Virus record (IMG/VR): IMGVR_UViG_3300017922_000005 | Coordinates: 1 to 44,457 of that record | Length of the DNA: 44,457 nucleotides | DNA from: a virus | Strand: one strand, 5' to 3' | Part shown: piece by piece, positions 8,418-16,005 of the stretch | How the letters are laid out: each line of letters begins with the position of its first letter | How positions within the stretch are numbered: the first letter of the stretch is position 1 | Made by a program: the position numbers and the translations under genes | Notes under the pieces: model-generated | Seen by the model: the letters and a program-made list of their open reading frames with translations, nothing else | Told to the model about the DNA's origin: nothing | Database searches by the model: none

Positions 8418-9076
8418 TTACCATACACTTCCTTCATGAACCCTTTACGGGCATCGCCCATTTTAAGTTGGACTAAATCCTGTTCGGTTCGTATATACTT
8501 TCTTGCTTTAATGTTTTCACCCATCTTGTCAAAAATTCTCTGTTCGAATTCATTTTTCATATCGGTCATAGTTTGAGGCGGTTTGGTTCTCGCCTGTCTG
8601 TGTTCATAATAAACTACGCACCTTATATGAAACTCATTAAGAAGCTCTCTCAATTCAGTCAGGAAGGTATAAAGACTGATGTGCCTCTTCTTACAGAGTT
8701 CAGCCTCAACTTTTGTGGCGTAGGCAACATACCAGTTGCCATAACCTTTGACATCGAACTGGAAAGTCCTATGAAAATCATCTACTTGTGTAAGGATTGA
8801 AATATATTTGGAGAGAGTACGCATTGAAATACTCCCTCCATAATTGTTCTCTGCCTTACTTATTATGCCATACTCTTCCCGTAAAGCATCCGGAATATCA
8901 CTCGTACACATTATCTTCTTGTTGAGGAGAAGATCATATAGTGCAGCCAGTGTTTCATAGTCCAGATGCCTTTTACGTTTAAAACTTTCAATCCGGTCAA
9001 GTTCTTCTTCAAGGTCAATGGTCATCCTAATGACCAATGGATTCTCTTTCTTCTCGTTCATTGGTCTTAAAGACAT
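8414..9076 (-). CDS. Unknown protein, possibly a regulator
   Basis: The 220-residue product includes ALYDLLLNKKIMCTSDI and a later SISMRTLSKYISIL, which resembles the helices of a winged or HTH domain near residues 40-100. The C-terminal half contains a beta-rich segment and a basic tail. A DNA-binding role is a guess from this pattern. GAGGTG precedes the ATG at good spacing. It lies directly downstream of the DUF932 gene. Confidence 0.65.
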   Translation of the reverse strand: MSLRPMNEKKENPLVIRMTIDLEEELDRIESFKRKRHLDYETLAALYDLLLNKKIMCTSDIPDALREEYGIISKAENNYGGSISMRTLSKYISILTQVDDFHRTFQFDVKGYGNWYVAYATKVEAELCKKRHISLYTFLTELRELLNEFHIRCVVYYEHRQARTKPPQTMTDMKNEFEQRIFDKMGENIKARKYIRTEQDLVQLKMGDARKGFMKEVYGK

Positions 9077-9085
9077 CTTTGCACC

Positions 9086-10135
9086 TCATTCTATCTTTAC
9101 CTTGATATTCTTTTTAATGTTTTCGTCCTCCACTTCGACGAATTTATCTTGCAACTGTTCCTTCTCCTGAATGTCCAGCATATCCGATGCTATGTGTTCC
9201 AGTGTGTCCTTTACTCCATGGCTTGCATCATGAGAGGACACGGAAGTTATGGCGTTTATAATACCCCACAGGTTGTCGGCATGAGCCCCGTGCATCCTGT
9301 CGTTTATGCGCTTCTTGACTTCCGTGGCTATTTTGCCAGACATCTTTTTCTCCAAGACGTAGTGATCTATCAAGTTGTTGGCTTCCTCTTTGGTAACAAG
9401 GATACTCTTTGCCCTGTCAATGCTTTCCAGTACGTTCCAAGCATTGTCTAATATTTCGCCTACCTTGATAGTAAACTCTTCCAAGAGTTCCTCTTTATTA
9501 CCCAGATGAGTCTCTGTGATGGATTCTTCTGTCTTGTAGGATACCATACCATTTTCGCATTCCAGTCTCTCAAAATAAAGGGAAACTGTTATGCTTCGTG
9601 TACCATATTCATTGTTCTTGATCTGCAATCCGGTAGAGATTATATCCCCGACCTCACCATCCGAAACATTGTCTTTGATAACGTATCGGGTAACATCATA
9701 ACCTCTGGGATAGGTTGTCTTGTACCTCATGGAATCTACTTGAGTTACACCTTCCTGAATCATTATCTCTTCGGCATAGTGTTCCAGTTCTTCCATGTCG
9801 ATAGGTACATAACTACTACCAACAACAGACATGATATCTCCGGTATCCTTCAATCTCCTGAAGATAAGAGGATTATTGTCCTTCCTCATGTGCAGCATCT
9901 CAAGGAATTTGGCATTAGTATTTGGGCAAGCACCATCCTCTTCCATTTCCTTGTCAAAGATTGACTTATACGCTCCGGTCATTCTAAAAAGTTTGGTCAC
10001 TGCAAATCCTTTGAGTTCAAGTGGTCCGTGTACAGTATCCAAAAGCATGTGGTTGTCTCCCACATACTTGGCATCTTCAATCTCGCTTCCCTTAATTTCT
10101 ATATTTTCCCATTTAGTCTCCGGTGGATAATCCAT
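9086..10135 (-). CDS. DUF932-family phage/plasmid-like protein
   Basis: The 349-residue product shows the family's features: VVGSSYVPIDMEEL near residue 110, a central block ending ITVSLYFERLECENGMV near 185-205, then ETHLGN, and a C-terminal WGIINAITSVSSHDAS near 295. DUF932 proteins are frequent in phages, plasmids and archaeal viruses and are tied to DNA metabolism, but their activity is not established. The ATG has GGAGTAAGAGC upstream. Confidence 0.85.
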   Translation of the reverse strand: MDYPPETKWENIEIKGSEIEDAKYVGDNHMLLDTVHGPLELKGFAVTKLFRMTGAYKSIFDKEMEEDGACPNTNAKFLEMLHMRKDNNPLIFRRLKDTGDIMSVVGSSYVPIDMEELEHYAEEIMIQEGVTQVDSMRYKTTYPRGYDVTRYVIKDNVSDGEVGDIISTGLQIKNNEYGTRSITVSLYFERLECENGMVSYKTEESITETHLGNKEELLEEFTIKVGEILDNAWNVLESIDRAKSILVTKEEANNLIDHYVLEKKMSGKIATEVKKRINDRMHGAHADNLWGIINAITSVSSHDASHGVKDTLEHIASDMLDIQEKEQLQDKFVEVEDENIKKNIKVKIE

Positions 10136-10140
10136 TGCTC

Positions 10141-10365
10141 TTACTCCTGTGGTTCTTCTTCGTAGCCTATTCCTAAGAAATACTTCATCATTGCTATAGC
10201 CAAGCCCAGAAAGCTAAATAATATAACAATGAGTCCAATCACAAAGATCGGTGTAACTCCAATCCCTGCACCTATTATGCAAAGCACGACACCAAGCAAA
10301 AACATTGCCCAGCCCTGTACCCACATTATTCTGGGGTCTGTTGACCTAAAGTTCGTGTAATCCAT
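10141..10365 (-). CDS. Small membrane protein, two TM helices
   Basis: The 74-residue product has helices at about 15-35 (GWAMFLLGVVLCIIGAG) and about 39-60 (IFVIGLIVILFSFLGLAI). It ends in an acidic tail. GGAGGTATGAA precedes the ATG. It lies between the DUF932 gene and an HTH/zinc gene. No specific function can be read. Confidence 0.75.
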   Translation of the reverse strand: MDYTNFRSTDPRIMWVQGWAMFLLGVVLCIIGAGIGVTPIFVIGLIVILFSFLGLAIAMMKYFLGIGYEEEPQE

Positions 10366-10366
10366 T

Positions 10367-10870
10367 TCATACCTCCGTTATTACTCTGTTACAGGCAGGA
10401 CAAAGCACCACCGATGTTTCACCTTGTAGGGTAAACACCACGCACCTTACTTGAAGGAACTTTGGTATATTACCACAAAAGTGACATCTGTGGAAATCCT
10501 GTCTGAGCGGTTCTCGGAATCTAAGGACACTAAGGGAATTGAAAGGTATCCCTACGGTTCCCTTATCATTCCTCACCACGGCAGGTATGGGTTTACTGGC
10601 TTCCCTGAAACGGTATACCCCACGTTTGGAATCTGCATACTCGATCAGGTGGGCTTCCAAGGATTGCTTAATTAAAGCTTTACATCTTCTTCTAGTCTTA
10701 TGATAATCCTCACCAGATTGCCTGCTGAAGAAGGTTGCCATCCTTGTTAAATTCCATCTGCGTGTTCCCATAACCAGCTTGAAATGCTTCAACATTTCGC
10801 TGCTGGTTAACGAAGATGAGGAGTAGTCCTCATCCACGTTTTTGTCCTCTCCATCACACATCAACATCAC
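10367..10870 (-). CDS. Putative DNA-binding protein (winged helix plus zinc cluster)
   Basis: The 167-residue product has an N-terminal part that reads like a winged helix (LVMGTRRWNLTRMATFF, then CKALIKQSLEAHLIEY). Its C-terminal half carries HRCHFCGN and VVLCPACN, a CxxC pair set for one zinc. A regulator or nucleic-acid adaptor is likely. The frame opens with GTG at 10870, but ATG 10867 and ATG 10861 are possible. It overlaps the upstream gene. Confidence 0.7.
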   Translation of the reverse strand: MMLMCDGEDKNVDEDYSSSSLTSSEMLKHFKLVMGTRRWNLTRMATFFSRQSGEDYHKTRRRCKALIKQSLEAHLIEYADSKRGVYRFREASKPIPAVVRNDKGTVGIPFNSLSVLRFREPLRQDFHRCHFCGNIPKFLQVRCVVFTLQGETSVVLCPACNRVITEV

Positions 10871-11436
10871 TTATCGTCGCTACCCCTATACTTTAACTCT
10901 GCACCAAGTTCCCATAATTCCTTGATGAGGGGGTGAGCATTGGTGCGTGTGCCAGTGTACCAGAGTTGATCTCCCTGATACTCCGGTTCCTTGCCCAATG
11001 CAAGTACAGATTTCAGGAAGACAGCTTCAATACGTACCTTGTCTCCGGATTCATCAACACCTTCCCATCCAGCACCGTTCCATGCTGTGGCTCCTGTTTT
11101 CTTGATGATTCTCTTTATCTTGTTCTTGCTGTCGTGGTAGGTTCCTTCAGGGAGGAGGAAACCAATGGTAACCTCTTCCTCCCCTTCCTCCATAAGCGAT
11201 TCATACAACTGCTTTTCTTCTGCTGTCCTTTCAAACATATTCTCTTCCTCTTCTAGATTTTCCCATCTTATAGGAGCAGACAACCTGCCCCTTGCATGCC
11301 AATAATCATACTCTTCCTTTTCAAATGTCCGGTGACTCCCGCATTTCGGGCAGTGGTACTGAAGGCGTTTAACCTCAATATATATGCCTTCCCAGCCACA
11401 GCCCACACAAATCACTGGTGTCTTACTGTTCGCCAT
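10867..11436 (-). CDS. Unknown protein with N-terminal zinc ribbon
   Basis: The 189-residue product starts with VICVGCGWEG and YHCPKCGSH, a CxxC...CxxC ribbon within the first 35 residues. An acidic stretch and a compact mixed domain (about residues 85-185) follow, with no known motif. AGGAGG lies ten bases before the ATG. It overlaps the gene upstream by 14 bases. The function is unknown. Confidence 0.72.
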   Translation of the reverse strand: MANSKTPVICVGCGWEGIYIEVKRLQYHCPKCGSHRTFEKEEYDYWHARGRLSAPIRWENLEEEENMFERTAEEKQLYESLMEEGEEEVTIGFLLPEGTYHDSKNKIKRIIKKTGATAWNGAGWEGVDESGDKVRIEAVFLKSVLALGKEPEYQGDQLWYTGTRTNAHPLIKELWELGAELKYRGSDDK

Positions 11437-11659
11437 CCATGTCTAGCCTCCTATTTTTATATGCTAGGACTGCCTGTTGAAGCACTTTGGAACTTTGAAC
11501 GCATACTTCTGCACCAGCAGTCATAGCATCTATGTCTTCATTCTCCAGTTCCCGTTCAATGATATTGCAAAGTTGCCTAACTCTGGTAAGGTCTGCAATA
11601 ACATTGCTTCTGCTTGCCGATACTGCCAATTCTCTCATTATCTTTTTTTGTTTGCTCAT
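11423..11659 (-). CDS. Unknown small helical protein
   Basis: The gene encodes 78 residues starting MSKQKKIMREL. I chose this ATG because it overlaps the TGA of the zinc-ribbon gene upstream (ATGA); the longer open frame upstream of it lies inside that gene. The sequence is helical (ADLTRVRQLCNIIERELEN) with two scattered cysteines. No family is recognised. Confidence 0.7.
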   Translation of the reverse strand: MSKQKKIMRELAVSASRSNVIADLTRVRQLCNIIERELENEDIDAMTAGAEVCVQSSKVLQQAVLAYKNRRLDMDGEQ

Positions 11660-11877
11660 ACAAATTCTCCCTGTTCCATCATTATTGTTTCCAGTAGTCC
11701 TTCTGAATCTATCGTAAATTCCAGTCCACAGTCCGGACAGCAGAGCACGGATTCCATGCCCTCGTAAATCTCTGCCGGATCGTGGTTGAAGTATTGAACC
11801 TCTGCCATGCATTTTGGACAGTACACCGGATATTCAATGTTTATTCTCTTACCGATTATTGCGTAGTCTGTTCCCAT
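11656..11877 (-). CDS. Small zinc-ribbon protein
   Basis: The 73-residue product has VYCPKCMAEV at about 19-27 and LCCPDCGLEF at about 45-53, a two-knuckle zinc ribbon, followed by an acidic end. GGAGGAATAAG before the ATG is a strong ribosome site. It is one of several zinc-ribbon genes in this operon, which suggests a set of nucleic-acid or protein adaptors, though none has a known role. Confidence 0.8.
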   Translation of the reverse strand: MGTDYAIIGKRINIEYPVYCPKCMAEVQYFNHDPAEIYEGMESVLCCPDCGLEFTIDSEGLLETIMMEQGEFV

Positions 11878-11878
11878 C

Positions 11879-12184
11879 TTATTCCTCCTTGAGGTAGTAT
11901 CCTCTCTTGTTTATTTCATCTTCCAGTTCGGAGATGTCTGCATCATCAAGGGCTTCTTGCAGGTCTTCGTAGCAGTTTATACTATCTCTCTGCACTACCT
12001 CATGCAGGATTTCGTCATCATCTGCATCCAGTAAGGCATCCACACGGGCATAATAAACCTCGTCCTCGGTCATCTCTATTACTTCCCGTGCCTCTTCTCC
12101 ATCAAGAGTGTCCTTAATTATCTCAAGTCCGTATTCGTCAATTGCCATTCTGATTACTTGCTTTGCAAAATCCTTTCCATACAT
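11879..12184 (-). CDS. Unknown acidic protein
   Basis: The 101-residue product is very acidic (DALLDADDDEILHEV, EALDDADISELEDE) and helical. Small acidic viral proteins can act as DNA mimics or inhibitors, but nothing here proves that. GAGGTATGAATA precedes the ATG. It is one of the most acidic products in the operon. Confidence 0.7.
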   Translation of the reverse strand: MYGKDFAKQVIRMAIDEYGLEIIKDTLDGEEAREVIEMTEDEVYYARVDALLDADDDEILHEVVQRDSINCYEDLQEALDDADISELEDEINKRGYYLKEE

Positions 12185-12243
12185 TATTCATACCTCGTGT
12201 CTTTGGTCTGCCTGTCCCAATGATCCTTGTCCTTATAAATCAT
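12184..12243 (-). CDS. Possible 19-residue peptide gene
   Basis: This short frame begins ATGATTTATAAGG and ends in TAATG, overlapping the next gene by one base and the preceding frame by 11. The peptide is hydrophilic (KDKDHWDRQTKD). The tight junctions favour translation, but there is no clear ribosome site, and the sequence TTTATAAGG could instead be a TATA-like element. Low confidence. Confidence 0.3.
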   Translation of the reverse strand: MIYKDKDHWDRQTKDTRYE

Positions 12244-12535
12244 TGCGCTTTGCCACTAGTTTATAATAACTGTTGTTCCTATCAATGTATTCCTTATTAA
12301 ATGAAATACACCAACCCCTTTCTAAAAAAAGAAAGAAAAAATAAATTAGCATCTTTTTTATATTTTTTCTTTTCTTTTTTGTATTTGGTACTATTGCTAT
12401 TATCTCATTATCTCCTGTTTCTACAATACTGAAACCTTTCTTTTGTAGTTTATCTTTCAAGTCCTCTGTAGTTCTGGTTCCCAAGGACAAGGGTTTCTGG
12501 CACCCTCGTCGTTCGGGCTGAAGGTTTGGGATCAA
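12233..12535 (-). CDS. Unknown protein with TTG start
   Basis: The 100-residue frame starts at TTG 12535, with GGAGG seven bases upstream, and overlaps the TGA of the TAG-containing gene before it (TTGA). The centre (LKDKLQKKGFSIVETGDN) reads as real protein. After a Lys-rich stretch it passes through an A/T-homopolymer tract (IYFFFLFL), which on this strand is T-rich and could also be a terminator, so the C-terminal third is doubtful. A frameshift within the tract is possible. No family is recognised. Confidence 0.45.
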   Translation of the reverse strand: MIPNLQPERRGCQKPLSLGTRTTEDLKDKLQKKGFSIVETGDNEIIAIVPNTKKKRKNIKKMLIYFFFLFLERGWCISFNKEYIDRNNSYYKLVAKRNDL

Positions 12536-12780
12536 TCATCTGCCTCCACGATGTCCACCATAAACATTGTTATTCTACGTGCCTCTTCCAATTTGTCGGT
12601 TTCCCTCTTGAGTTCATTGACCTTCTAACCGATTGCCTTGTCTAGTTCCACGATAAATTCACGGGTGCTGTTTGTCCTCCGTGCTGTCTGTTCAATCAGC
12701 CAAGGCATGTGCTGGGATTGTGCTGTGGCTTCTCCAAGTACGGTATAGACCGATTCAAGATTAATGTTTGCTTTTGCCAT
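12532..12780 (-). CDS. Small helical protein with an in-frame TAG codon
   Basis: The start is ATG 12780, with AGGTGATATC upstream, beginning MAKANINLES. The frame reaches TAG at 12627-12625 after 51 residues and continues in the same frame for 30 more codons (KVNELKRETDKLEEARR...) to TGA. The continuation forms a charged helix that extends the helix before the TAG (FIVELDKAIG). Its end is joined to the next gene by a TTGA overlap, and that gene's GGAGG lies in the continuation. Read with TAG as sense, the protein has 82 residues. The role is unknown. Confidence 0.7.
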
Positions 12781-12784
12781 GATA

Positions 12785-14296
12785 TCACCTGTTGTTGAAT
12801 GCTTCAAGTACCTCGTTCTTTGATCTTATAAACAAATTGTTCCAGTCGTTCCATTGTCTCCCCATCAAGCGCAAGACAAGTCCTTCCCTGCTGGCAAAGA
12901 GTTCATTGTGTTCGGAATACCAGCAGTGAGTATATTCATGGGCAGCCAGCATAAAAATTTCGATTCCGGTGGCTATTTTGCCCTTTGTACTCTCCACGGC
13001 ATTTGGATTGATAAGAAAAACTCTCTTGCTATCCTTCCTGAAGACTTTAGCGTTGCATTCTTTGTCAAAAGTAAATCCAACACCGATTTCTACGTTCTGG
13101 TTGAATTCTTCTTCTATCTTGAGGATTATGTTTGTCCAGTAGTGTAGGATGGTTTGAAGCTTCTTGGAATCTATCTTCATCGGATAGTTCTTGGTGTCTT
13201 CCCTTCTTTCCACCATGAACTCGTATCCCATTGGTCCAATTTCATGCTTGCTTCCTTCCAGCATGTCACTAACCAGCTGTCCAAGTTCCGGAAAGGTGTC
13301 GGATACTTGTTCTTCCACGGCTTTATAGTTAGTTATTCCGCTTGTGGTGTTCTGTGCTGTGATAGCTTCAATAAAGTCCTTCTTATGGTCTGTTACCTCC
13401 GGATGATGAAACTCATTCAGTTTGTCCATCACATTCAGTCCAGCAAAGGTGTCAATTACCATCTGCGGTTTCTTCTCCGTGGCTGATCTGGGATCAACGA
13501 TCATCTCGTTTATCTTTTCATCCAGTTTAGACCTGAATGGATAGACAAGATTATCCCTGTTGGCAGCAAGGAAATTGACGGACTCGCCCTTGAGTTCCAC
13601 ATAAACCGTGGACTCCAAGTTCGGCATCATTCTCCAAAACATAGGAATGCCACGGAGTCTCACGACCATTTTGCTACTCTCAAAGTCCTTGTCCACTATG
13701 AAATCCGCAAGTTCACTGCTCTTCAGAGTACCTTTGACCTTCTCGCATTTGACCTCTTCTCCATCAAGGCAAATTGTTGCCTCTGTGGAAAGGAAAGATA
13801 AAAAGTGTTCAACTTTGTATTTCCAGAAGCCAGCATCATAAATAGAGCCTTCTTCGTACAAATTGATTGATATCTCGGTGCCAATTTTGCATTCAGTCTC
13901 AATGCACCTAATTGGTTCCTTGCCAATCATTTCGTTGTTTATCTCATACAACGTCGTTCCGTCTTGAGAAGATTTAATCGACCATTGACTCCATGCAAAG
14001 AAAAGGATTTCCTTTGCCTTGCCGAATCCGCCAACGGAACCTTCCTTCTTCTGGGAACCACCAAGCACAAGTAACTTGTCACGAATAATGTTTGCGTTCA
14101 TTCCGCAGCCATCATCCACGACAGTTATCGTGTTGGCTTCCTTATCAATATCAATGCTTACCTAACTGGCTCCAGCATCCAGACTGTTCTGAATCGCTTC
14201 ACGAATCCATACCGTTGGTAGATCGTTTGAATAATCTGCTCTGGCATTTTTGCGGAAATAATCAGCACCTATAACAATATCTGCTACTTCTTCCAT
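12785..14296 (-). CDS. GHKL (Hsp90/MutL-type) ATPase fused to an HExxH domain, with an in-frame TAG
   Basis: The gene starts at ATG 14296 behind AAAGGAGGTTTATA, a near-perfect ribosome site, and encodes 503 residues if TAG 14164-14162 (residue 45) is sense. The N-box is REAIQNSLDAGAS with Glu33 and Asn37. Directly after the TAG come VSIDID and the DDGCGM box (about 61-66), then GGFGKA (about 89-94). The C-terminal part holds AAHEYTHCW, an HExxH motif at about 453-457, with SEHNE about 8 residues later, as in zinc metallopeptidases. Without readthrough neither fragment has a whole ATP site. Partner and target are unknown. Confidence 0.85.
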
Positions 14297-14308
14297 TATA
14301 AACCTCCT

Positions 14309-14434
14309 TTAAATCCCAAAAGAAGACATCTCTTTTGGTCTGCTTGTCGCATCCTTATGCTGTGTCCAGTCCATGCTCTCGATGTCAAGGGAGTCGCTCT
14401 CTTTGGCTCCCTTGGCTATCTCCGGCTGGCTGTC
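14309..14434 (-). other. Open frame after a TAA, possible small gene or extension
   Basis: Directly after the TAA of the HTH gene the same frame stays open for 41 codons and ends just before the GHKL ribosome site. The composition is protein-like (EIAKGAKESDSLDIES, then MDWTQHKDATSRPKE). An internal ATG at 14374 could give a 21-residue peptide but has only a weak GAGAGC upstream. It could be a peptide gene, decay of a longer HTH gene, or chance. Confidence 0.35.
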
Positions 14435-15112
14435 TTACTCTTCTGGTGGATAGTCGTATTCGAACCTATCCATGGATTCCGCAACTGCTTCGTCAAATTT
14501 ATCGTTGTTGGCATTCTTGCGGAGTTTGGGGAAGGCTACAGTAATTATCGCTGTTTTGACTTTGCCAAAGTCTTCTCCAAATTTGGACTCTCCCATGAAG
14601 ACTGGTGCGATTCCCTTGATAAAGATGTCTTCAAGGTAGTTGGTCACCTGTTCCAGTTTGTCTTCTGGAAATTCTGCTTCCTCAAGGTATTCCCTGACCT
14701 CCGTGTCAAGGTCTGCGAAAGAATCCTTGTCCTCGGATTCTTCCGGTTCTTCTGTCTTGGGTTCCCTTTTCAGTTCTTTGGTTTCCTTCTCTGCCTTAAC
14801 TGCCGTGGTCTGTGTTTCCACCCTTGCCACCGTAGGCTCACTGAAAGGAGTTGGGAACACATCGTGGAGTTTGACTGGCTCTCCATTTTCATCAAGATAA
14901 TGCTTCTCCTCTGATCTGATATGTCTGCGAATGTTCTGTGTGGAGCACCCGAAATGCTTGGCAATGAGTCTGTAACCCCATGCCTTGGGTTCTTCCATCT
15001 TGTTCTCTTTTCTGTCGTAATAGTTGAGTTCATGCCTGCCAACATAAAGGTCAACTACTTCCTTGTGGTTGATACCGATATGTCCAGATTTTGTGGTCTG
15101 CTCGTTTGTCAT
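14435..15112 (-). CDS. HTH protein with acidic C-terminal part
   Basis: The 225-residue product has an N-terminal helix-turn-helix (GYRLIAKHFGCSTQNIRRHI, about residues 46-65), typical of terminase-small-subunit or regulator HTHs. A Lys/Glu-rich linker (about 105-140) and a compact C-terminal domain (about 145-215) follow. A DNA-binding regulator is likely. GGAGGAACG precedes the ATG. After the TAA the frame stays open for another 41 codons up to the GHKL ribosome site, described separately. Confidence 0.75.
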   Translation of the reverse strand: MTNEQTTKSGHIGINHKEVVDLYVGRHELNYYDRKENKMEEPKAWGYRLIAKHFGCSTQNIRRHIRSEEKHYLDENGEPVKLHDVFPTPFSEPTVARVETQTTAVKAEKETKELKREPKTEEPEESEDKDSFADLDTEVREYLEEAEFPEDKLEQVTNYLEDIFIKGIAPVFMGESKFGEDFGKVKTAIITVAFPKLRKNANNDKFDEAVAESMDRFEYDYPPEE

Positions 15113-15142
15113 ACTCGTTCCTCCAATTCACTAAAGAATCAC

Positions 15143-15316
15143 TTAGAAACTCACCTGAATTTCTACTTCATCCGGAACCTTGCCCTCAAAGGCAGTCTTC
15201 CTGATGTAAAGTTGCCCGATGATCTCATCTTCACCCTTCACGGGCACTTCAGAGAATCTCACGGTATTCTTGGTTTCCTTGTTCTGTACGAAAGTCCTTG
15301 TGGTAGTATTTCCCAT
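15143..15316 (-). CDS. Small unknown protein, paralogue of the gene at 16449-16643
   Basis: This 57-residue gene starts ATG behind AAAGGTGAGAG. The product reads MGNTTTRTFVQNKETKN..., then VRFSEVPVKG and a beta-rich end (VEIQVSF). Small proteins of this look (a TKNTVRF-like core followed by beta strands) recur in prokaryotic viruses without known function. The gene at 16449-16643 shares the opening MG...FT(V), TK..V.FS and the beta-rich end, so the two appear to be diverged copies. Confidence 0.75.
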   Translation of the reverse strand: MGNTTTRTFVQNKETKNTVRFSEVPVKGEDEIIGQLYIRKTAFEGKVPDEVEIQVSF

Positions 15317-15354
15317 TTTCTCTCACCTTTGCGTTTATTCAGACGTTTATCTGT

Positions 15355-15405
15355 CCTGACTGATACCAGTCAGGATTCCAGTAAACGGAGGGAGGAATCT
15401 CCCTC
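15355..15405. repeat. Two tandem perfect hairpins
   Basis: CCTGACTG (15355-15362) pairs with CAGTCAGG (15367-15374) over a 4-base loop. GAGGGAG (15388-15394) pairs with CTCCCTC (15399-15405) over a 4-base loop. They lie in a stretch without a confident gene between the Cys-rich gene and the 57-residue gene. Possible roles are an mRNA processing or stability element or an attenuator. There is no T-tract behind them, so they do not look like a bacterial-type terminator. Confidence 0.6.
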
Positions 15406-15592
15406 ACAAATACGATATCGGAATCGTTGAACCGCATCCATAAACATTCTTACTTGCTAACTAATCCTCCATGCATTCCTTACATGAATCGCAATCAACT
15501 CCGATATGCCCTTCAGGTGCCCCACAATCCTTACAAGCGTAGCACTTCCGCACTGCATAACATTGCAATTTATAAGGGCAAGGTTTATGCAA
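15404..15592 (-). CDS. Cys-rich zinc-binding protein, ending at or reading through TAG
   Basis: The gene starts at TTG 15592, with GGAGTGAT five bases upstream. The product has nine cysteines within 40 residues, including KCYACKDCG and DCDSCKECMED, a two-zinc arrangement. TAG at 15463-15461 follows CMED. The frame then runs 18 more codons (including VYGCGSTIP) to TGA. CMED is a natural-looking C-terminus, so here TAG may be a true stop (15461-15592, 43 residues). The extension is short enough to be chance. I give the longer span because TAG is read as sense elsewhere. Confidence 0.55.
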
Positions 15593-15722
15593 CCGAATCA
15601 CTCCTTAACTTTCTTAAGATTGCTGGGAGATCATCCCCATCGGGGAGCTCACGATTGAAGACTTCATCCTCTACGTCATGATCAACTTTCTTGCGCCTGT
15701 GTGGAGACAATCCTTGCCTCAT
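15585..15722 (-). CDS. Unknown small charged protein
   Basis: This 45-residue gene begins MRQGLSPHRRKK and has an acidic centre (DHDVEDEVFNRELPDGDD). Its ATG overlaps the TGA of the upstream gene (ATGA), and its end contains the ribosome site of the Cys-rich gene. No family is recognised. Confidence 0.6.
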   Translation of the reverse strand: MRQGLSPHRRKKVDHDVEDEVFNRELPDGDDLPAILRKLRSDSVA

Positions 15723-16000
15723 TGTTTTCTTCTCCTTGCTGTTAGTGAAATTATCTTGGAATCAAAGACATTATTGGTTGAACATTCGACATGCCAGCCT
15801 TGCTCTCGCATCTTCTTGGCAAGGAAATTCCTGATTCTTTGATTCTTTTTGTGTTCATCGTACTCCTTGGAAACCCATGATCCGATCACGATATCGAATT
15901 CATTCACGACCTCCGATGGATAAAGTCGTCCGGTGGCATTTGCGTTGCCACCTTCCTCCTCAATAACATCCTCCCACCATTCCTTATCCTTGTATTCCAT
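15719..16000 (-). CDS. Unknown small protein
   Basis: The gene encodes 93 residues starting MEYKDKEWWEDVIEEE, chosen because GGAGTGATTC lies directly before this ATG; an open frame reaching further upstream lies inside the neighbour. The C-terminal half is basic (IRNFLAKKMREQGWH, ending TARRRKQ) with an alternating strand and helix pattern. No motif is recognised. Confidence 0.65.
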   Translation of the reverse strand: MEYKDKEWWEDVIEEEGGNANATGRLYPSEVVNEFDIVIGSWVSKEYDEHKKNQRIRNFLAKKMREQGWHVECSTNNVFDSKIISLTARRRKQ

Positions 16001-16005
16001 ATGAA

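Noticed and set aside
15407-15447. Small frame MFMDAVQRFRYR... opposite in phase to the Cys-rich gene's extension
   Set aside because: No ribosome site and only 25 codons; better explained as leader sequence with hairpins.
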